A stretch of DNA of 64,000 nt from Algihabitans albus (GCF_003572205.1 NZ_QXNY01000002.1:868001-932000), one strand, 5' to 3'. Counted from the first letter of the stretch, positions 1 to 11,446 are shown. A program made the numbers and translations. Notes: generated by a model from the sequence alone, not told the origin.

Positions 1-164
1 CCCCAAGCCCCTTCGGTGATGAAACGTTGGAAGTCGTCGTCGAAGCCGGTCTTGCAGGCTTCGGCCCGGTCGACGTGCGCATCGCCGAGAACCCGCCGGC
101 GGGTCGCCATGCCGTCGTCGTAGGTCTTGCCGTAGATCTGTCCGTCGCGCTCAGCCAAGGCCAT
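1..164 (-). CDS. pcaC: 4-carboxymuconolactone decarboxylase, N-terminal part (cut by window edge)
   Basis: PcaC decarboxylates 4-carboxymuconolactone to 3-oxoadipate enol-lactone in the protocatechuate branch of the beta-ketoadipate pathway. The visible 54 residues start MALAERDGQIYGKTYDDG and continue with RRRVLGDAHVDRAEA, a hallmark of the N-terminus of this family, then FQRFITEGAWG at the edge. The start ATG lies inside the end of pcaD, so the two genes overlap by 14 bp and are probably translationally coupled. The C-terminus is outside the window. The assignment rests on the motif and on the pcaD neighbour. Confidence 0.88.
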   Translation of the reverse strand, partial: MALAERDGQIYGKTYDDGMATRRRVLGDAHVDRAEACKTGFDDDFQRFITEGAW

Positions 165-954
165 GCTCCTTCAGGACTCCGGAGATCAGATGGCCGAGCC
201 GCTCCGGCGCCTCGACGCAGGGAATGTGACCGACACCCTCGATCACCTCGAAACCGGCGCCCGGGATCAGATCGGTCAGGCCGCGCACCACCTCGGGCGG
301 CGTCGAGCCGTCGACGCTGCCGGCGACGCAGAGCGTCGGGACCGACAGAGACTTGGTCCCGGCGGTCAGGTCCGCGTCGCGGATCGCGGCACAGAGCGCG
401 CTGTAGCCCTTGGCCGGCGTACGCAGCAGCATGTTGCGCCAGAGCGCCAGCTCGGCGGCGCGGGTCTCGCGGAAAGCCGGGGAGAACCAGCGCTCCATGA
501 CGGCATCCGCCAGGGACTCGAGCCCGCCCGCGCGAATGCCGGCGATGCGCTCGTTCCAGATCTCCGCCGTGCCGATCTTCTGCGCCGTGCAGCAGAGCAC
601 GAGCCCAGTCACGCGCTCCGGCGCGGCAGCCGCCAAGGACTGGGCGATCATGCCGCCGACCGAGAGACCGACAAGCGTTGCCTTGGCGATGCCGAGTTGG
701 TTCATCAAGGACAGCAGATCGCCGGCGTGAGCCAGGATCGGGCGCTCCCCGGCGAGATCGCTCAGCCCGTGACCGGCCTTGGAATAGCGCAGGATCCTCA
801 GCCCGGCCGGCAAAAACGGCAAGAGCGCGTCCCAAACCCGCAGATCGGTGCCGAGCGAGTTGGAGAAGACCAGAACCGGCCCGCCGTTGGATCCGTCACC
901 CGGTCCCTCGATCCGGTACTCGATAACCCGCCCGTCGATCAGGGCTGACTGCAT
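151..954 (-). CDS. pcaD: 3-oxoadipate enol-lactonase
   Basis: This 267-residue alpha/beta-hydrolase hydrolyses 3-oxoadipate enol-lactone to 3-oxoadipate. The nucleophile elbow is GLSVGG (about residue 98). The oxyanion region is FSNSLGTDLRVWD near residue 30, the acid lies in CVAGSVDGSTP, and the catalytic His in GVGHIPCVEAPE near the end. Length and motifs fit PcaD. It is transcribed away from pcaQ and runs into pcaC, the classical alphaproteobacterial pcaDC order, so pcaHG/pcaB probably follow beyond the left edge. Control by PcaQ is inferred from the divergent arrangement. Confidence 0.92.
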   Translation of the reverse strand: MQSALIDGRVIEYRIEGPGDGSNGGPVLVFSNSLGTDLRVWDALLPFLPAGLRILRYSKAGHGLSDLAGERPILAHAGDLLSLMNQLGIAKATLVGLSVGGMIAQSLAAAAPERVTGLVLCCTAQKIGTAEIWNERIAGIRAGGLESLADAVMERWFSPAFRETRAAELALWRNMLLRTPAKGYSALCAAIRDADLTAGTKSLSVPTLCVAGSVDGSTPPEVVRGLTDLIPGAGFEVIEGVGHIPCVEAPERLGHLISGVLKEHGLG

Positions 955-1064
955 TTGGACCCTCCTCCATCACCACGTTTTCTTTCCAGACTGCGCGATC
1001 CGATCCGTTATGTAAAATTAGGTTTTGGAGCGGACCGATAACCCCCGCGTCATGTTGGTGAGTC

Positions 1065-1979
1065 ATGCTGGACCCGAGAATCAAGCTTCGCCATCTGCGG
1101 ACCTTCGTTGAGGTAGCCCGACGCGGCAGCGTCAAGCAGGCCGCCGACGCCCTCGCGGTGACCCAACCGGCCGTCTCCAAGACCCTGAAGGAATTGGAGG
1201 AGATCGTGGAGGCGCGGCTGCTGGAGCGCGGCCGTGCCGGCGCCGCGACGACGCCGGTCGGCGAAACCTTTCTCCACTATGCGGCCTCCGCCCTCGCCTC
1301 CCTGGTACAAGGCATGGACGGTATCGCCCAAGCCCGGCAGCAGGGTCAGGACATCCTGACCGTCGGCGCCCTGCCCAGCGTGGCCGCCCGTATCATTCCC
1401 GGCGCCGTCGCGAGCTTCAAGGAGGCCACGCCGGAGATGACGATTCGCATCGTCTCCGGCCCCAATCCCTACATCCTCGACCTGCTGCGCGACGGTGAGC
1501 TGGACCTGGTGGTCGGTCGTCTGGGACCGCAGGAGAGCATGACCGGCCTGAGCTTCAATCACCTCTATTCGGAGCGGGTCGCGGTGGTGGTCCGTCCCGG
1601 CCACCCGCTGCTGACCACGAACGACGTGACGCGGATCGCGGACTACACCGTACTGTTCCCCAATCCCGGCGCGGCGATCCGCGAGCTGTGCGAACAGCTT
1701 CTCATCACCAGCGGGATCGCCCGCCTGCCCGACCGGATCGAGACGGTCGCCGCCACCTTCGGGCGGACTTATCTGCGCAAAACCGATGCCGTCTGGTTCA
1801 TCTCTTACGGCGTCGTCGCCCTCGATATAGCCGACGGGCTGCTTGTCGAACTGCCCTTCAACATCGACCAGACCCTGGGTCCGGTCGGCCTGACCGTGCG
1901 GGCGGAGATCGCCATGACGCCGCCAATGACTCTCTTCGCCGGCATCCTGCGCAGGATCGTCGACGCGGCGGCGCCGTGA
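1065..1979 (+). CDS. pcaQ: LysR-type regulator of the pca operon
   Basis: This 304-residue LysR-family regulator has an N-terminal winged HTH (residues 5-65, IKLRHLRTFVEVARRGS then AADALAVTQPAVSKTLKELE) and a substrate-binding-like effector domain from about residue 95. The motif VKQAADALAVTQPAVSKTL and the LERGRAGAATTPVGE stretch are typical of PcaQ, which in related bacteria activates pcaDCHGB in response to 3-carboxymuconate or its lactone. It is divergent from pcaD with 110 bp between the starts, a bidirectional regulatory region. The intergenic stretch holds an ATAACC half-site (1038-1043) but no full PcaQ box that I could see. Confidence 0.88.
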   Translation: MLDPRIKLRHLRTFVEVARRGSVKQAADALAVTQPAVSKTLKELEEIVEARLLERGRAGAATTPVGETFLHYAASALASLVQGMDGIAQARQQGQDILTVGALPSVAARIIPGAVASFKEATPEMTIRIVSGPNPYILDLLRDGELDLVVGRLGPQESMTGLSFNHLYSERVAVVVRPGHPLLTTNDVTRIADYTVLFPNPGAAIRELCEQLLITSGIARLPDRIETVAATFGRTYLRKTDAVWFISYGVVALDIADGLLVELPFNIDQTLGPVGLTVRAEIAMTPPMTLFAGILRRIVDAAAP

Positions 1980-2025
1980 CGGCCGGACAGGGCTTCGATC
2001 ATGACCGCTGAAATCCGGCGACGCC

Positions 2026-3210
2026 CTAGGATATCCCACGTCGCTTGAGAACCGAAGAGAGTGCCAGGCAGAGAAAGAGAGCCGCGAACAGCAAGGGCGC
2101 CGCATCCGGTCCCATGGCCCCCATGGCCGCTCCGGACGCGGCCGGTCCGACGACACTGCCCGCTCCGTAGATCAGGCCGAACACCACGGTTCCCGAGAGC
2201 AAGGCGCCACCGCTGAAACGGGCCCCGAGCCCGGCCAGGGCCACTGTGTAGAGCCCGAAGGAGGCGGCACCGGATGCCGCGATCGCCACCCAAAGCCAGA
2301 CCTCGCTGCCGACGGCGACCGGCAAAAGCAGACAGGCGACCGCAGTCGCGAGGGAACAGCCGAAGACGACCGCCGTTTTGGACGTGATATCGAGCAGCCA
2401 GCCGATAAAGATCTGGGAGGTCACCATACCGATCAAGAAGGCGGTCAGGGTCACTGGGGCCCGTTCGGCCGACAAGCCCTTCTCGATCACATAGACCGGC
2501 AGGAGCTGCATCATGCTCATGTCGAAGACCGCGTGAACCCCAACGAGCAGCAGCAGGCCAGGCGCGGCGAGCGCAACGGCCGCCATTCGCCGAACCCCCA
2601 CGGACGGCAGAGACGAGGAGACGGCCGCCGCCTCGATCCGCAACACGGCGAGCAGGCTCAGGGCAATCAGACCGATGACAACCAGGTAGGGCGCCAGACC
2701 CGAGGTGCCGGTCAAGATCAGCAGAAGAGGTCCGATGCCGAAGCCGAGTGCGGACAAAGACGTGTAGAGCCCTACGACCCGCCCGCGCACGGCAGGGTCG
2801 ACGCGCGCATTGATCAAGGCTTCCGCGATCACAAAGGTAGCGTTCAGGCAGAATCCTAGCAGAACTCTCAAGAAGAACCAGACGGCGAGGTCGGATATCA
2901 ACGCGAAACCGGCGATCGCTACCGCGCTGCCGAGCAGGCCGAACAGCATGACCGTCCTTGGCCCGAACCCCTTGAGCAAGGCAGGCAGCGCAAAACTGGA
3001 GGCGAGTATACCCGCGCCCATTGCCGCGCTATTGAGGCCGATCAGCGTCGCGCTCGCCCCTTGGACCTTGAGATTGATCGCCAGCAGGGGATAGCTCATG
3101 CCGAGGGCGACGCCGAAGGCCGTGACGGAGATCAGGGTATTGATCAGAAGGGGCCAGTCCGTCGCCCTGCCCGAAGGTCGTCCGTCGGTAGAGCGCAAAG
3201 ACGGGCACAT
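2026..3210 (-). CDS. MFS transporter
   Basis: A 394-residue protein with about 12 hydrophobic segments, fitting the major facilitator superfamily. The first helix is at residues 20-45 (LLINTLISVTAFGVALGMSY). A loop 2-3 motif appears as ALLKGFGPRTVMLFGLLGS, and a short basic loop NARVDPAVRGRVVG follows helix 5. It resembles YcaD-type or drug/sugar efflux MFS members, but the substrate cannot be read from sequence. It converges with pcaQ and diverges from the LysR gene at 3367, which may regulate it. There is no clear link to aromatic catabolism other than position. Confidence 0.85.
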   Translation of the reverse strand: MCPSLRSTDGRPSGRATDWPLLINTLISVTAFGVALGMSYPLLAINLKVQGASATLIGLNSAAMGAGILASSFALPALLKGFGPRTVMLFGLLGSAVAIAGFALISDLAVWFFLRVLLGFCLNATFVIAEALINARVDPAVRGRVVGLYTSLSALGFGIGPLLLILTGTSGLAPYLVVIGLIALSLLAVLRIEAAAVSSSLPSVGVRRMAAVALAAPGLLLLVGVHAVFDMSMMQLLPVYVIEKGLSAERAPVTLTAFLIGMVTSQIFIGWLLDITSKTAVVFGCSLATAVACLLLPVAVGSEVWLWVAIAASGAASFGLYTVALAGLGARFSGGALLSGTVVFGLIYGAGSVVGPAASGAAMGAMGPDAAPLLFAALFLCLALSSVLKRRGIS

Positions 3211-3366
3211 GGAGGTCTCCGGCCGAAGGCTATTCTGGAAGAGGAACTCTGGAACGCGCCTTTAGCGGGTTGCATCCAACGCCGCAAAGCCGGACCATCT
3301 GATCGATCGGCAAAGCCGCTGACAAACCAAATTAAAGCTGTGTTTGCAGGAGAAAAACTCACGCAA

Positions 3367-4290
3367 ATGGCGCGCAATCTGCCCCCGCTCAACGCCCTCA
3401 AGGCCTTCGAGGCTGCCGCGCGGAAGCAAAGCTTCACACAGGCCGCCAACGAATTGAGCGTGACCCAGGGTGCGGTTAGCCGACATATCCGGCATCTCGA
3501 ACAGGCGATGGGTCTCCGCCTCTTCGAACGTCACCACCGGAAAGTGATCCTGACGAGTCACGGCCGGCAGTTGCTGGCGATCGTCGGAACGGCATTCGAC
3601 CAGTTGGAGTCCGGCATTGGCGGACTGCGGGGCAAGCCTCCAAACGAGCGTCTGGTGCTCGCGGTCGACGCCGATTTCGCCAGCCTTTGGCTGGTGCCCC
3701 GGCTGGCGGCGTTTCGCGCGGCCGTACCGGATATCTCTATCGAAATCGCCGCGACCCGCGACCAAGTCGACTCACCGAACCACCGGGTCGACTGCAGCAT
3801 TCGTTATGCCAAGGAAGCGCCGCCGGACCTGCATTGCGACCTGCTCTTCCGCCCGTCGCTCTTTCCGGTCTGCAGTCCCGCACTGCTGGAAGACCACGAC
3901 AGCCTTGGCGCGGCGGACGGCCTGACGGGCCGCACGCTCCTGCATGACCGCACGACGGAGGAATGGTGTCGCTTCGTGGCGCTCTGCGGCCTGAGCGACC
4001 GAATCGACTGCACGGCAGGCTCCCTCTTCAGCGACACCCTCCTATGTCTGGAAGCAGCGGCGCATGGCCAGGGCGTTGCGATCGGAGACGATTTCCTGAC
4101 GGCCAAGCACCTCTCGGACGGCCGCTTGATCAGCCCCTTCGGCCCCGCCTTCGCCTCGCCCAACCTGTACTACTTGGTGTTCCCGCACGACCGCTCGGCC
4201 AAAGCCAGAGCCGCCCCGTTTCGGCAATGGCTTTTGCGCGAGATCGAACGGCACCCGCGATATGGCCCGACGGTTGCCCCCGACGCATGA
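3367..4290 (+). CDS. LysR-type regulator (GcvA-like)
   Basis: A 307-residue LysR regulator beginning MARNLPPLNALKAFEAAARK. The HTH (SFTQAANELSVTQGAVSRHI) and the following RHLEQAMGLRLFERHHRKV are typical of the GcvA/AmpR-like subgroup, and the effector domain spans about residues 90-295. The frame is open further upstream, but this ATG has a good ribosome binding site (GCAGGAG, about 9 bases upstream) and starts the conserved domain. It lies between a divergent MFS gene and the co-directional TRAP-pobA operon and could regulate either. A pobR-like role is possible but unproven. Confidence 0.88.
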   Translation: MARNLPPLNALKAFEAAARKQSFTQAANELSVTQGAVSRHIRHLEQAMGLRLFERHHRKVILTSHGRQLLAIVGTAFDQLESGIGGLRGKPPNERLVLAVDADFASLWLVPRLAAFRAAVPDISIEIAATRDQVDSPNHRVDCSIRYAKEAPPDLHCDLLFRPSLFPVCSPALLEDHDSLGAADGLTGRTLLHDRTTEEWCRFVALCGLSDRIDCTAGSLFSDTLLCLEAAAHGQGVAIGDDFLTAKHLSDGRLISPFGPAFASPNLYYLVFPHDRSAKARAAPFRQWLLREIERHPRYGPTVAPDA

Positions 4291-4339
4291 CCTCGACGCT
4301 AGCTTGGCGGCTGCCATTCAATGGAAGCGCCCCGCATCA

Positions 4340-4355
4340 ATAACGCTCAGGTTAT
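4340..4355. promoter_or_regulatory. PcaQ-like operator upstream of the TRAP-pobA genes
   Basis: The sequence ATAACG-CTCA-GGTTAT is a dyad (ATAAC N6 GTTAT). It matches 10 of 12 defined positions of the published PcaQ consensus ATAACC-N4-GGTTAA. It sits 114 bp upstream of the dctP start codon and downstream of a LysR gene. It is the best operator candidate for coupling 4-hydroxybenzoate uptake to the pca regulon. It could also be the site of the adjacent LysR protein. Confidence 0.55.
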
Positions 4356-4468
4356 CCAAACCCGTGAAATCCTCATTTTTCCTTCGGCATTGCGTGATGC
4401 AAACTGCAGGAAAAGCGGATCCGACCGAAGCATCGGCGGAAAAAACACAAAGGGAGGACATCGGAACC

Positions 4469-5503
4469 ATGCGAGCCAAACTGCTGTCGGGCGGGCTGAT
4501 CGCCGCCGCCCTGCTCTTCGGAGCTACCGCCGCGCAAGCCCAGGACGTGACGCTGCGGCTGCATCAGTTCCTGCCGCCGCAGGCCACCATCCCCTCGAAG
4601 GCCATCGATCCCTGGATCGAGCGCGTGGAGACCGAATCCGGCGGTCGGATCGAAATCCAGCACTTCCCGGCCATGCAACTGGGCGGCGCTCCGCCCTCGC
4701 TGTTCGATCAGGCCCGCGACGGCGTGGTGGACATCGTCTGGACCGTGCTGGGCTATACGCCGGGGCGCTTCAACAAGACCGAGGCCTTCGAGCTGCCCTT
4801 CATGGTGACGACCGGCGAGGCGACGTCGCGCGCCTTCCACGAGTACGTCACCGAGGCGGCGCTCGACGAGTTCGCCGACGTTCAGCCGCTGGTGTTCCAT
4901 ACTCACGGGCCCGGCCTGCTGCACGTGAAGGGCGACGGCGTTCGCGCGATCGAGGACATGGACGGCCTGAAGCTGCGCGGACCGACCCGGGTGATCACCG
5001 CGGTGCTGGATCGCCTGGGCGCCACGGCGATCGGCATGCCGGTGCCGGCCGTTCCGGAATCCCTGTCCAAGGGCGTGATCGACGGCGCGGTGATTCCCTG
5101 GGAGGTCACCGTGCCCCTGAGGGTGTCCGAGCTGGTCGAAACCCACACGGGCTTCGACGGCGATCACGGCCTCTACACGGCGACCTTCGCCATGGTCATG
5201 AACCGGGACAGTTATGAGAGCTTGCCCGACGACCTGAAGGCGGTGATCGACGCGAACTCCGGCGTCGAGGCGGCCGCCCTGTTCGGCAGCGCCATGGACG
5301 CCGGCGACATCGTGGGCCGGCAGCGCGCGGAGGAAGCCGGCAACAGCATCGTCATGCTCGACGCCGCCGAGACGGACCGCTGGCGGACGGCAGCCGAACC
5401 CATCATCGACGCCTGGATCGCAGACATGAACGACAGCGGCGCGGACGGCACCGCGCTGGTCGAGCGGGCCCGCGCACTGATCGCCGAACACTCGGCCCCG
5501 TGA
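4469..5503 (+). CDS. dctP: TRAP transporter substrate-binding protein (DctP family)
   Basis: A 344-residue periplasmic solute receptor. It starts with a signal peptide (MRAKLLSGGLIAAALLFGATAAQAQ, cleavage near residue 25). The mature part shows the DctP fold: TLRLHQFLPPQATIPSKAI at the start, IEIQHFPAMQLGG, a GLKLRGPTRVIT segment around the ligand-anchoring Arg, and GAVIPWEV. The start was chosen because a strong ribosome binding site (AGGGAGG) precedes it and it begins the signal peptide. It is followed by DctQ and DctM genes and then pobA, so 4-hydroxybenzoate or a related aromatic acid is the inferred ligand. A PcaQ-like box lies upstream. Confidence 0.92.
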   Translation: MRAKLLSGGLIAAALLFGATAAQAQDVTLRLHQFLPPQATIPSKAIDPWIERVETESGGRIEIQHFPAMQLGGAPPSLFDQARDGVVDIVWTVLGYTPGRFNKTEAFELPFMVTTGEATSRAFHEYVTEAALDEFADVQPLVFHTHGPGLLHVKGDGVRAIEDMDGLKLRGPTRVITAVLDRLGATAIGMPVPAVPESLSKGVIDGAVIPWEVTVPLRVSELVETHTGFDGDHGLYTATFAMVMNRDSYESLPDDLKAVIDANSGVEAAALFGSAMDAGDIVGRQRAEEAGNSIVMLDAAETDRWRTAAEPIIDAWIADMNDSGADGTALVERARALIAEHSAP

Positions 5504-5579
5504 GTTTCCGCGGCGGCGGGGCGGTCTCGGCGGCCGCCCCGCCGTCTCTCCCTCAATCATCCGGAGCCAGGATCGAGCC

Positions 5580-6115
5580 GTGATCGAACGTTTGATCCAC
5601 AGAGCCGCGCTGAGCCTGGCGCTCGCCGGCGGCGGCGCCTTGCTGGCCATGACCGGCCTGACCGTCGTGAGCGTCACCGGACGGGGCCTGATCGCCCTCG
5701 GCCTCGGACCGGTGCCCGGCGACTACGAACTGGTCGAGATGGCGGCGGCCTTTGCGATCTTCAGCTTCCTACCCTGGTGCCAGCTCCAGCGCGGCCATGT
5801 GACGGTCGACCTCTTCATGGCACCCCTGGGCCGACGGGTGAACCTGGCCGCGGATCTGATCGGCAACCTTCTCCTGACCGCGGCGGCGGGCGTGATCGCG
5901 TGGCGCCTCTGGCTCGGTCTCCAGGATCGGCTGTCCTTCGGGGAGACGAGCTTCATCTTGGGCATCCCCCTGTGGATCGGCTACGTCTTCGCGGCTCTCG
6001 GCGCGGCGCTCTTCGTGGTCGTCAGCGCCTATACGGCCTTGCGCAGCCTGCGGGAGCTGCGGGAGACGACGGCCGCTCCGACCTCGGGCCCACCCCCGGG
6101 CAAGGGCTGGCCGTC

Positions 6116-6119
<4 letters not shown>
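5580..6119 (+). CDS. dctQ: TRAP transporter small permease (DctQ family)
   Basis: A 179-residue inner-membrane protein with four predicted helices (about residues 12-35, 50-70, 88-110 and 128-152). It carries the DctQ-type stretch DYELVEMAAAFAIFSFLPWCQ followed by HVTVDLF. It starts with GTG (VIERLIHRAAL) and has an A/P-rich cytosolic tail. Its stop overlaps the dctM start in an ATGA arrangement, so both permease subunits are translationally coupled. It forms the membrane complex with DctM for Na+-driven uptake of the ligand bound by the upstream DctP. Confidence 0.9.
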
Positions 6120-8630
<2,511 letters not shown>

Positions 8631-8734
8631 AACGCGCCCGACCCGCTTGCGCGCAGCACGCGACGTGACGCCAGGCTCGACCCGCTATAGTCTCGCCAAG
8701 GTCGAACCGAAAGCCGAACGGGAGACAGCGGAGC

Positions 8735-9373
8735 ATGACGACGGTAACGCTTGGCGAGTCCGACTGCCTGGTAGTGATCGACCTGCAGAACGACTTCATG
8801 CCGGGCGGCGCGCTGGCCGTTCCGGACGGAGACGCCGTGGTGCCGGTGATCAACCGTATCGCCGCGCGCTTCCAACATGTCATCGCAACCCAGGACTGGC
8901 ATCCGGCCGGCCACAGCTCTTTCGCTTCCGCGCACCCGGGCCGGTCGCCCTTCGAGACGATCCAGGCGGCCTACGGCGAACAGACGCTCTGGCCGGACCA
9001 CTGCGTTCAAGGCACGTCCGGCGCGGCCTTTCATGGCGACTTCAATCCCGAGCGGGTCGAACTGATTCTGCGAAAGGGCTTTCGTCCGGGCATCGATTCC
9101 TACTCCGCCTTCACGGAAAACGACCGCAGTACGACGACCGGTCTGGAGGGCTACTTGCGAGCTCGCGGCTTCCGGAGACTGTTCTTCGCCGGGCTGGCGA
9201 CGGACTTCTGCGTAGGCTGGTCGGTGGAGGATGCGCGTGCCGCCGGTTTCCAAGCCGTCCTGATCGAGGATGCCTGCCGCGCCATCGATCTCGGGGACTC
9301 CCGCGCTGCTGCGGTATCGGCCATGGAAGCAGCGGGCGCACGGATCCTCCGCTCGTCGGAACTTCCCAGCTAG
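8735..9373 (+). CDS. pncA: nicotinamidase
   Basis: This 212-residue isochorismatase-superfamily hydrolase deamidates nicotinamide to nicotinate in NAD+ salvage. The catalytic triad is visible as Asp in VVIDLQNDFMPGG (about residue 14), Lys in RKGFRPGID (about 113) and Cys in LATDFCVGWS (about 156). The metal-binding set is in TQDWHPAGHSSF. PncA-specific landmarks such as the FASAHPGRSPFE and LWPDHCVQGT segments support nicotinamidase over other isochorismatases. It probably has its own promoter in the 104 bp after pobA. It converges tail-to-tail with the methyltransferase gene, only 4 bp apart. Confidence 0.92.
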   Translation: MTTVTLGESDCLVVIDLQNDFMPGGALAVPDGDAVVPVINRIAARFQHVIATQDWHPAGHSSFASAHPGRSPFETIQAAYGEQTLWPDHCVQGTSGAAFHGDFNPERVELILRKGFRPGIDSYSAFTENDRSTTTGLEGYLRARGFRRLFFAGLATDFCVGWSVEDARAAGFQAVLIEDACRAIDLGDSRAAAVSAMEAAGARILRSSELPS

Positions 9374-9377
9374 TCGG

Positions 9378-10166
9378 CTAGTCGGCGGGAGATTGAAACA
9401 CCGCCTGCATCCAATGTTCCATGCGCAATGTGCCGAGGTCGCGCACCTCGAGACGGGTCAGACCGCCGCAGGAAGCGATACGATCCATGAGGACGCCCTT
9501 GTCCCGCCAAGCAGTCGCCTCGAAGTCACCGGGCGTGAAGCCCTCCGCGTAGCCGTCCACCATGTCGACGACGAAGTGACCGCCGGGTACCAGCAGACGA
9601 CGGACCTCGGCCATGAACTGTTCGATGGTGAAGACGTGGTCCAGGGCATTGGTATAGATCGCCTGGACCGACCGGTCGGGAAAGGCAACGGCATGGAAAT
9701 CGCCCGGCAAGACATGGCGATTGTCGGTGCCGGGATTGAGGTCGATGCCGACGGAGAAGATACCCAGCGCGTGGAGGGCGCGCACCTCCGTACCCAGGCG
9801 CGCGCCGAGGCACAGCACGTTGGCGGCCTCGTTCAAAACGGTACAGTCGCGAAAACGGCGAAGGAAGTCCTGGTAGTCCTCGTCGATCGTGTCATTGAGG
9901 CGGGACCTGATGCCCTCCAGTTTGGAGGCTTGGTGTTCCACGTAAGCCTCGTAGGAGGCATATCTGCGCTGGACGATATCACCCTCGTGCGACCAGATGC
10001 CGTCGTCCCGGAACTTGGCGTCGCGCAGTTTCCGTTTCGCCGCCTTCTCACGCTCCCGTCCCCGGGGGCCGATGCCGAAGCGCAAGGTCTTACCCAGATT
10101 TTTGAACTTCACCGTTGGTCCTTCAGCTCTTTTATTTTCGTGAAACGCGCTGCAGGTCGACTGCAA
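9378..10166 (-). CDS. SAM-dependent methyltransferase-fold protein
   Basis: A class I methyltransferase-like protein of 262 residues. The SAM region is VLCLGARLGTEVRALHALGI followed by GIDLNPGTDNRHVLPGDFH, and a post-motif segment reads AIYTNALDHVF. The first motif is LGARLGTE rather than the usual GxGxG, so activity should not be assumed. It resembles Methyltransf_11-type proteins that accompany glycan or sulfotransferase genes. The first 18 residues have little conservation. A GTG at 10112 (then KFKNLGKTLRFG), preceded by GAAGGACC, is a plausible alternative start. No substrate can be assigned. Confidence 0.75.
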   Translation of the reverse strand: MQSTCSAFHENKRAEGPTVKFKNLGKTLRFGIGPRGREREKAAKRKLRDAKFRDDGIWSHEGDIVQRRYASYEAYVEHQASKLEGIRSRLNDTIDEDYQDFLRRFRDCTVLNEAANVLCLGARLGTEVRALHALGIFSVGIDLNPGTDNRHVLPGDFHAVAFPDRSVQAIYTNALDHVFTIEQFMAEVRRLLVPGGHFVVDMVDGYAEGFTPGDFEATAWRDKGVLMDRIASCGGLTRLEVRDLGTLRMEHWMQAVFQSPAD

Positions 10167-10618
10167 ACCCTCGACCTATCGATTCGAATCGCCGTCCAGC
10201 GGCGCGAGCTTGGAACCGCCAGTACACAGTCAAAGCCGGTAACTCAATAGCGGCGGTCGTCATGAGCGGCCGTCAACTCCGTCCATAGACTGGGCACCTC
10301 GAGCCGACAGCGGCCTGATTTTCGCTGCCGCCGACCGCCAGGCGCCGAGTCCCGGCTCAGGCTCCCTTCTAACAGGACCTGCCCCTGCGCCGCACCGTCG
10401 AGGGCTGTAACAGATCGTTCAAGCGCGATTGACACTGCGTTCGCAGCGACTGGCGATGCTCTAGTTCACAGGCGGCGAGGTTCTCGTTCACACACAGCGC
10501 CGCACCGGCATGCGAAGCCATAAGAAGCTCAGCCCGGCAAGCTGCGCCGGCGCCAATCGGAAAAGGCCCGGAGCAGAACGGACGGCAACTGCAGCTCATG
10601 GAATTGGAGGCACAGGGA
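10167..10618. other. intergenic region without a recognised gene
   Basis: About 450 bp between the divergent methyltransferase and PAS_5-like genes. Only short, weakly supported reading frames are present. One on the minus strand (10369-10521, 50 residues, MASHAGAALCVNENLAACEL...) looks mildly protein-like but has no good ribosome binding site. The region presumably carries both promoters. No clear sigma-70 box or terminator was identified. Confidence 0.4.
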
Positions 10619-11272
10619 ATGGAGAAGGCGATGACTTGGAATACCCTCGGCAGCAACACGACGGCGCGAGACCACCTTGCCGTCGTGGGCGATCCCGAAA
10701 TCGGCGGAGCGGACCAGCCCCGCCCGGCGACAATACACCCGGCCTGTTTCCCGGAACCCGACTTCATCAACCTCTTCAGTTGCTGGCAGGGCTTTAAGGG
10801 TCTCGGGGCCGTGCCCTTGCGCTCGGCCATCGATCCGACCTTGTTGCCGCGCAAGCTGCTGCAAAACATCTCCATCATCGAACGGCTGATCTCCGTCGAC
10901 GGAGAGCGCTTTCGTTACCGTCTGGCAGGCACGGCCATCGAGCAGGCCGCCGGTCGCAGTCTCACCTGGGCCTATCTCGACGAGATCCTGCCGGCCAAGG
11001 GCTACGGAGCACAGGTTCACCGGCAGCTGCGGTTGCTGACCGAGCTGGAAGCACCTGTCTACGCGGAAGGTGCCTACCTGACCTGTGTCGACGACCGGAC
11101 CGGCCTGCGGACGACCTGCCATCTGATGCTGCCGCTCGCCGACGACGCCGGGGCGATCCGCTACGTGCTCACCGCCCAGACCTTCGGGACGCTGCGCAAC
11201 CTCAACCATGCACCGTTCCTGCAAGCCGACGACTTCCAGTCCGGGCGGATGGCCATCGTGCGAACGCGCTAG
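10619..11272 (+). CDS. PAS_5-family protein (PF07310-like), paralogue 1
   Basis: A 217-residue protein built around a single PAS-like domain of the type common in Rhodospirillales: LPRKLLQNISIIERLISVDGERFRYRLAGTAIEQAAGRSLTW, followed by the A/VYAEGAYLT and LMLPLADDAGAIRYVLTAQTF strands. The domain normally senses a small ligand or acts as an adaptor. No output domain is present. Two in-frame ATGs exist; 10619 is chosen because GGAGG lies 8 bases before it, while the one at 10598 has none. A second member lies at 16100-16939, and the two bracket a response regulator, hybrid kinase and periplasmic binding protein, suggesting a signalling role. Confidence 0.75.
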   Translation: MEKAMTWNTLGSNTTARDHLAVVGDPEIGGADQPRPATIHPACFPEPDFINLFSCWQGFKGLGAVPLRSAIDPTLLPRKLLQNISIIERLISVDGERFRYRLAGTAIEQAAGRSLTWAYLDEILPAKGYGAQVHRQLRLLTELEAPVYAEGAYLTCVDDRTGLRTTCHLMLPLADDAGAIRYVLTAQTFGTLRNLNHAPFLQADDFQSGRMAIVRTR

Positions 11273-11415
11273 ACCCGCAAACGCACGGAAACTGCCGCCC
11301 AAAACGGGTATCGCCGGACTTGGCTGCGCTCGGGCGGGCCGCCTGAGAACTCTACGACAGCGGGCGTTTCGCCCTCCCTGCACTTTGCGGTAGCGTTTCG
11401 TATCCAATCTACATG

Positions 11416-11446
11416 TTGCTTTTTACTGTGGGGAACTCACTACAAT
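11416..11446 (+). promoter_or_regulatory. possible sigma-70-type promoter of the response regulator gene
   Basis: TTGCTT (11416-11421) and TACAAT (11441-11446, 5 of 6 consensus bases) are separated by 19 bp, slightly too long. They lie 52 bp before the response regulator start codon in an unusually AT-rich stretch. This is weak evidence from motif alone. Confidence 0.3.

Noticed and set aside
1010-1050. Full PcaQ operator between pcaD and pcaQ
   Set aside because: Only an ATAACC half-site (1038-1043) and a GGTTTT (1021-1026) are seen, in the wrong order and spacing for ATAACC-N4-GGTTAA.
10369-10521. 50-codon minus-strand frame upstream of the first PAS_5 gene
   Set aside because: Composition is mildly protein-like, but it lacks a ribosome binding site and any recognisable motif; mentioned only within the intergenic entry.
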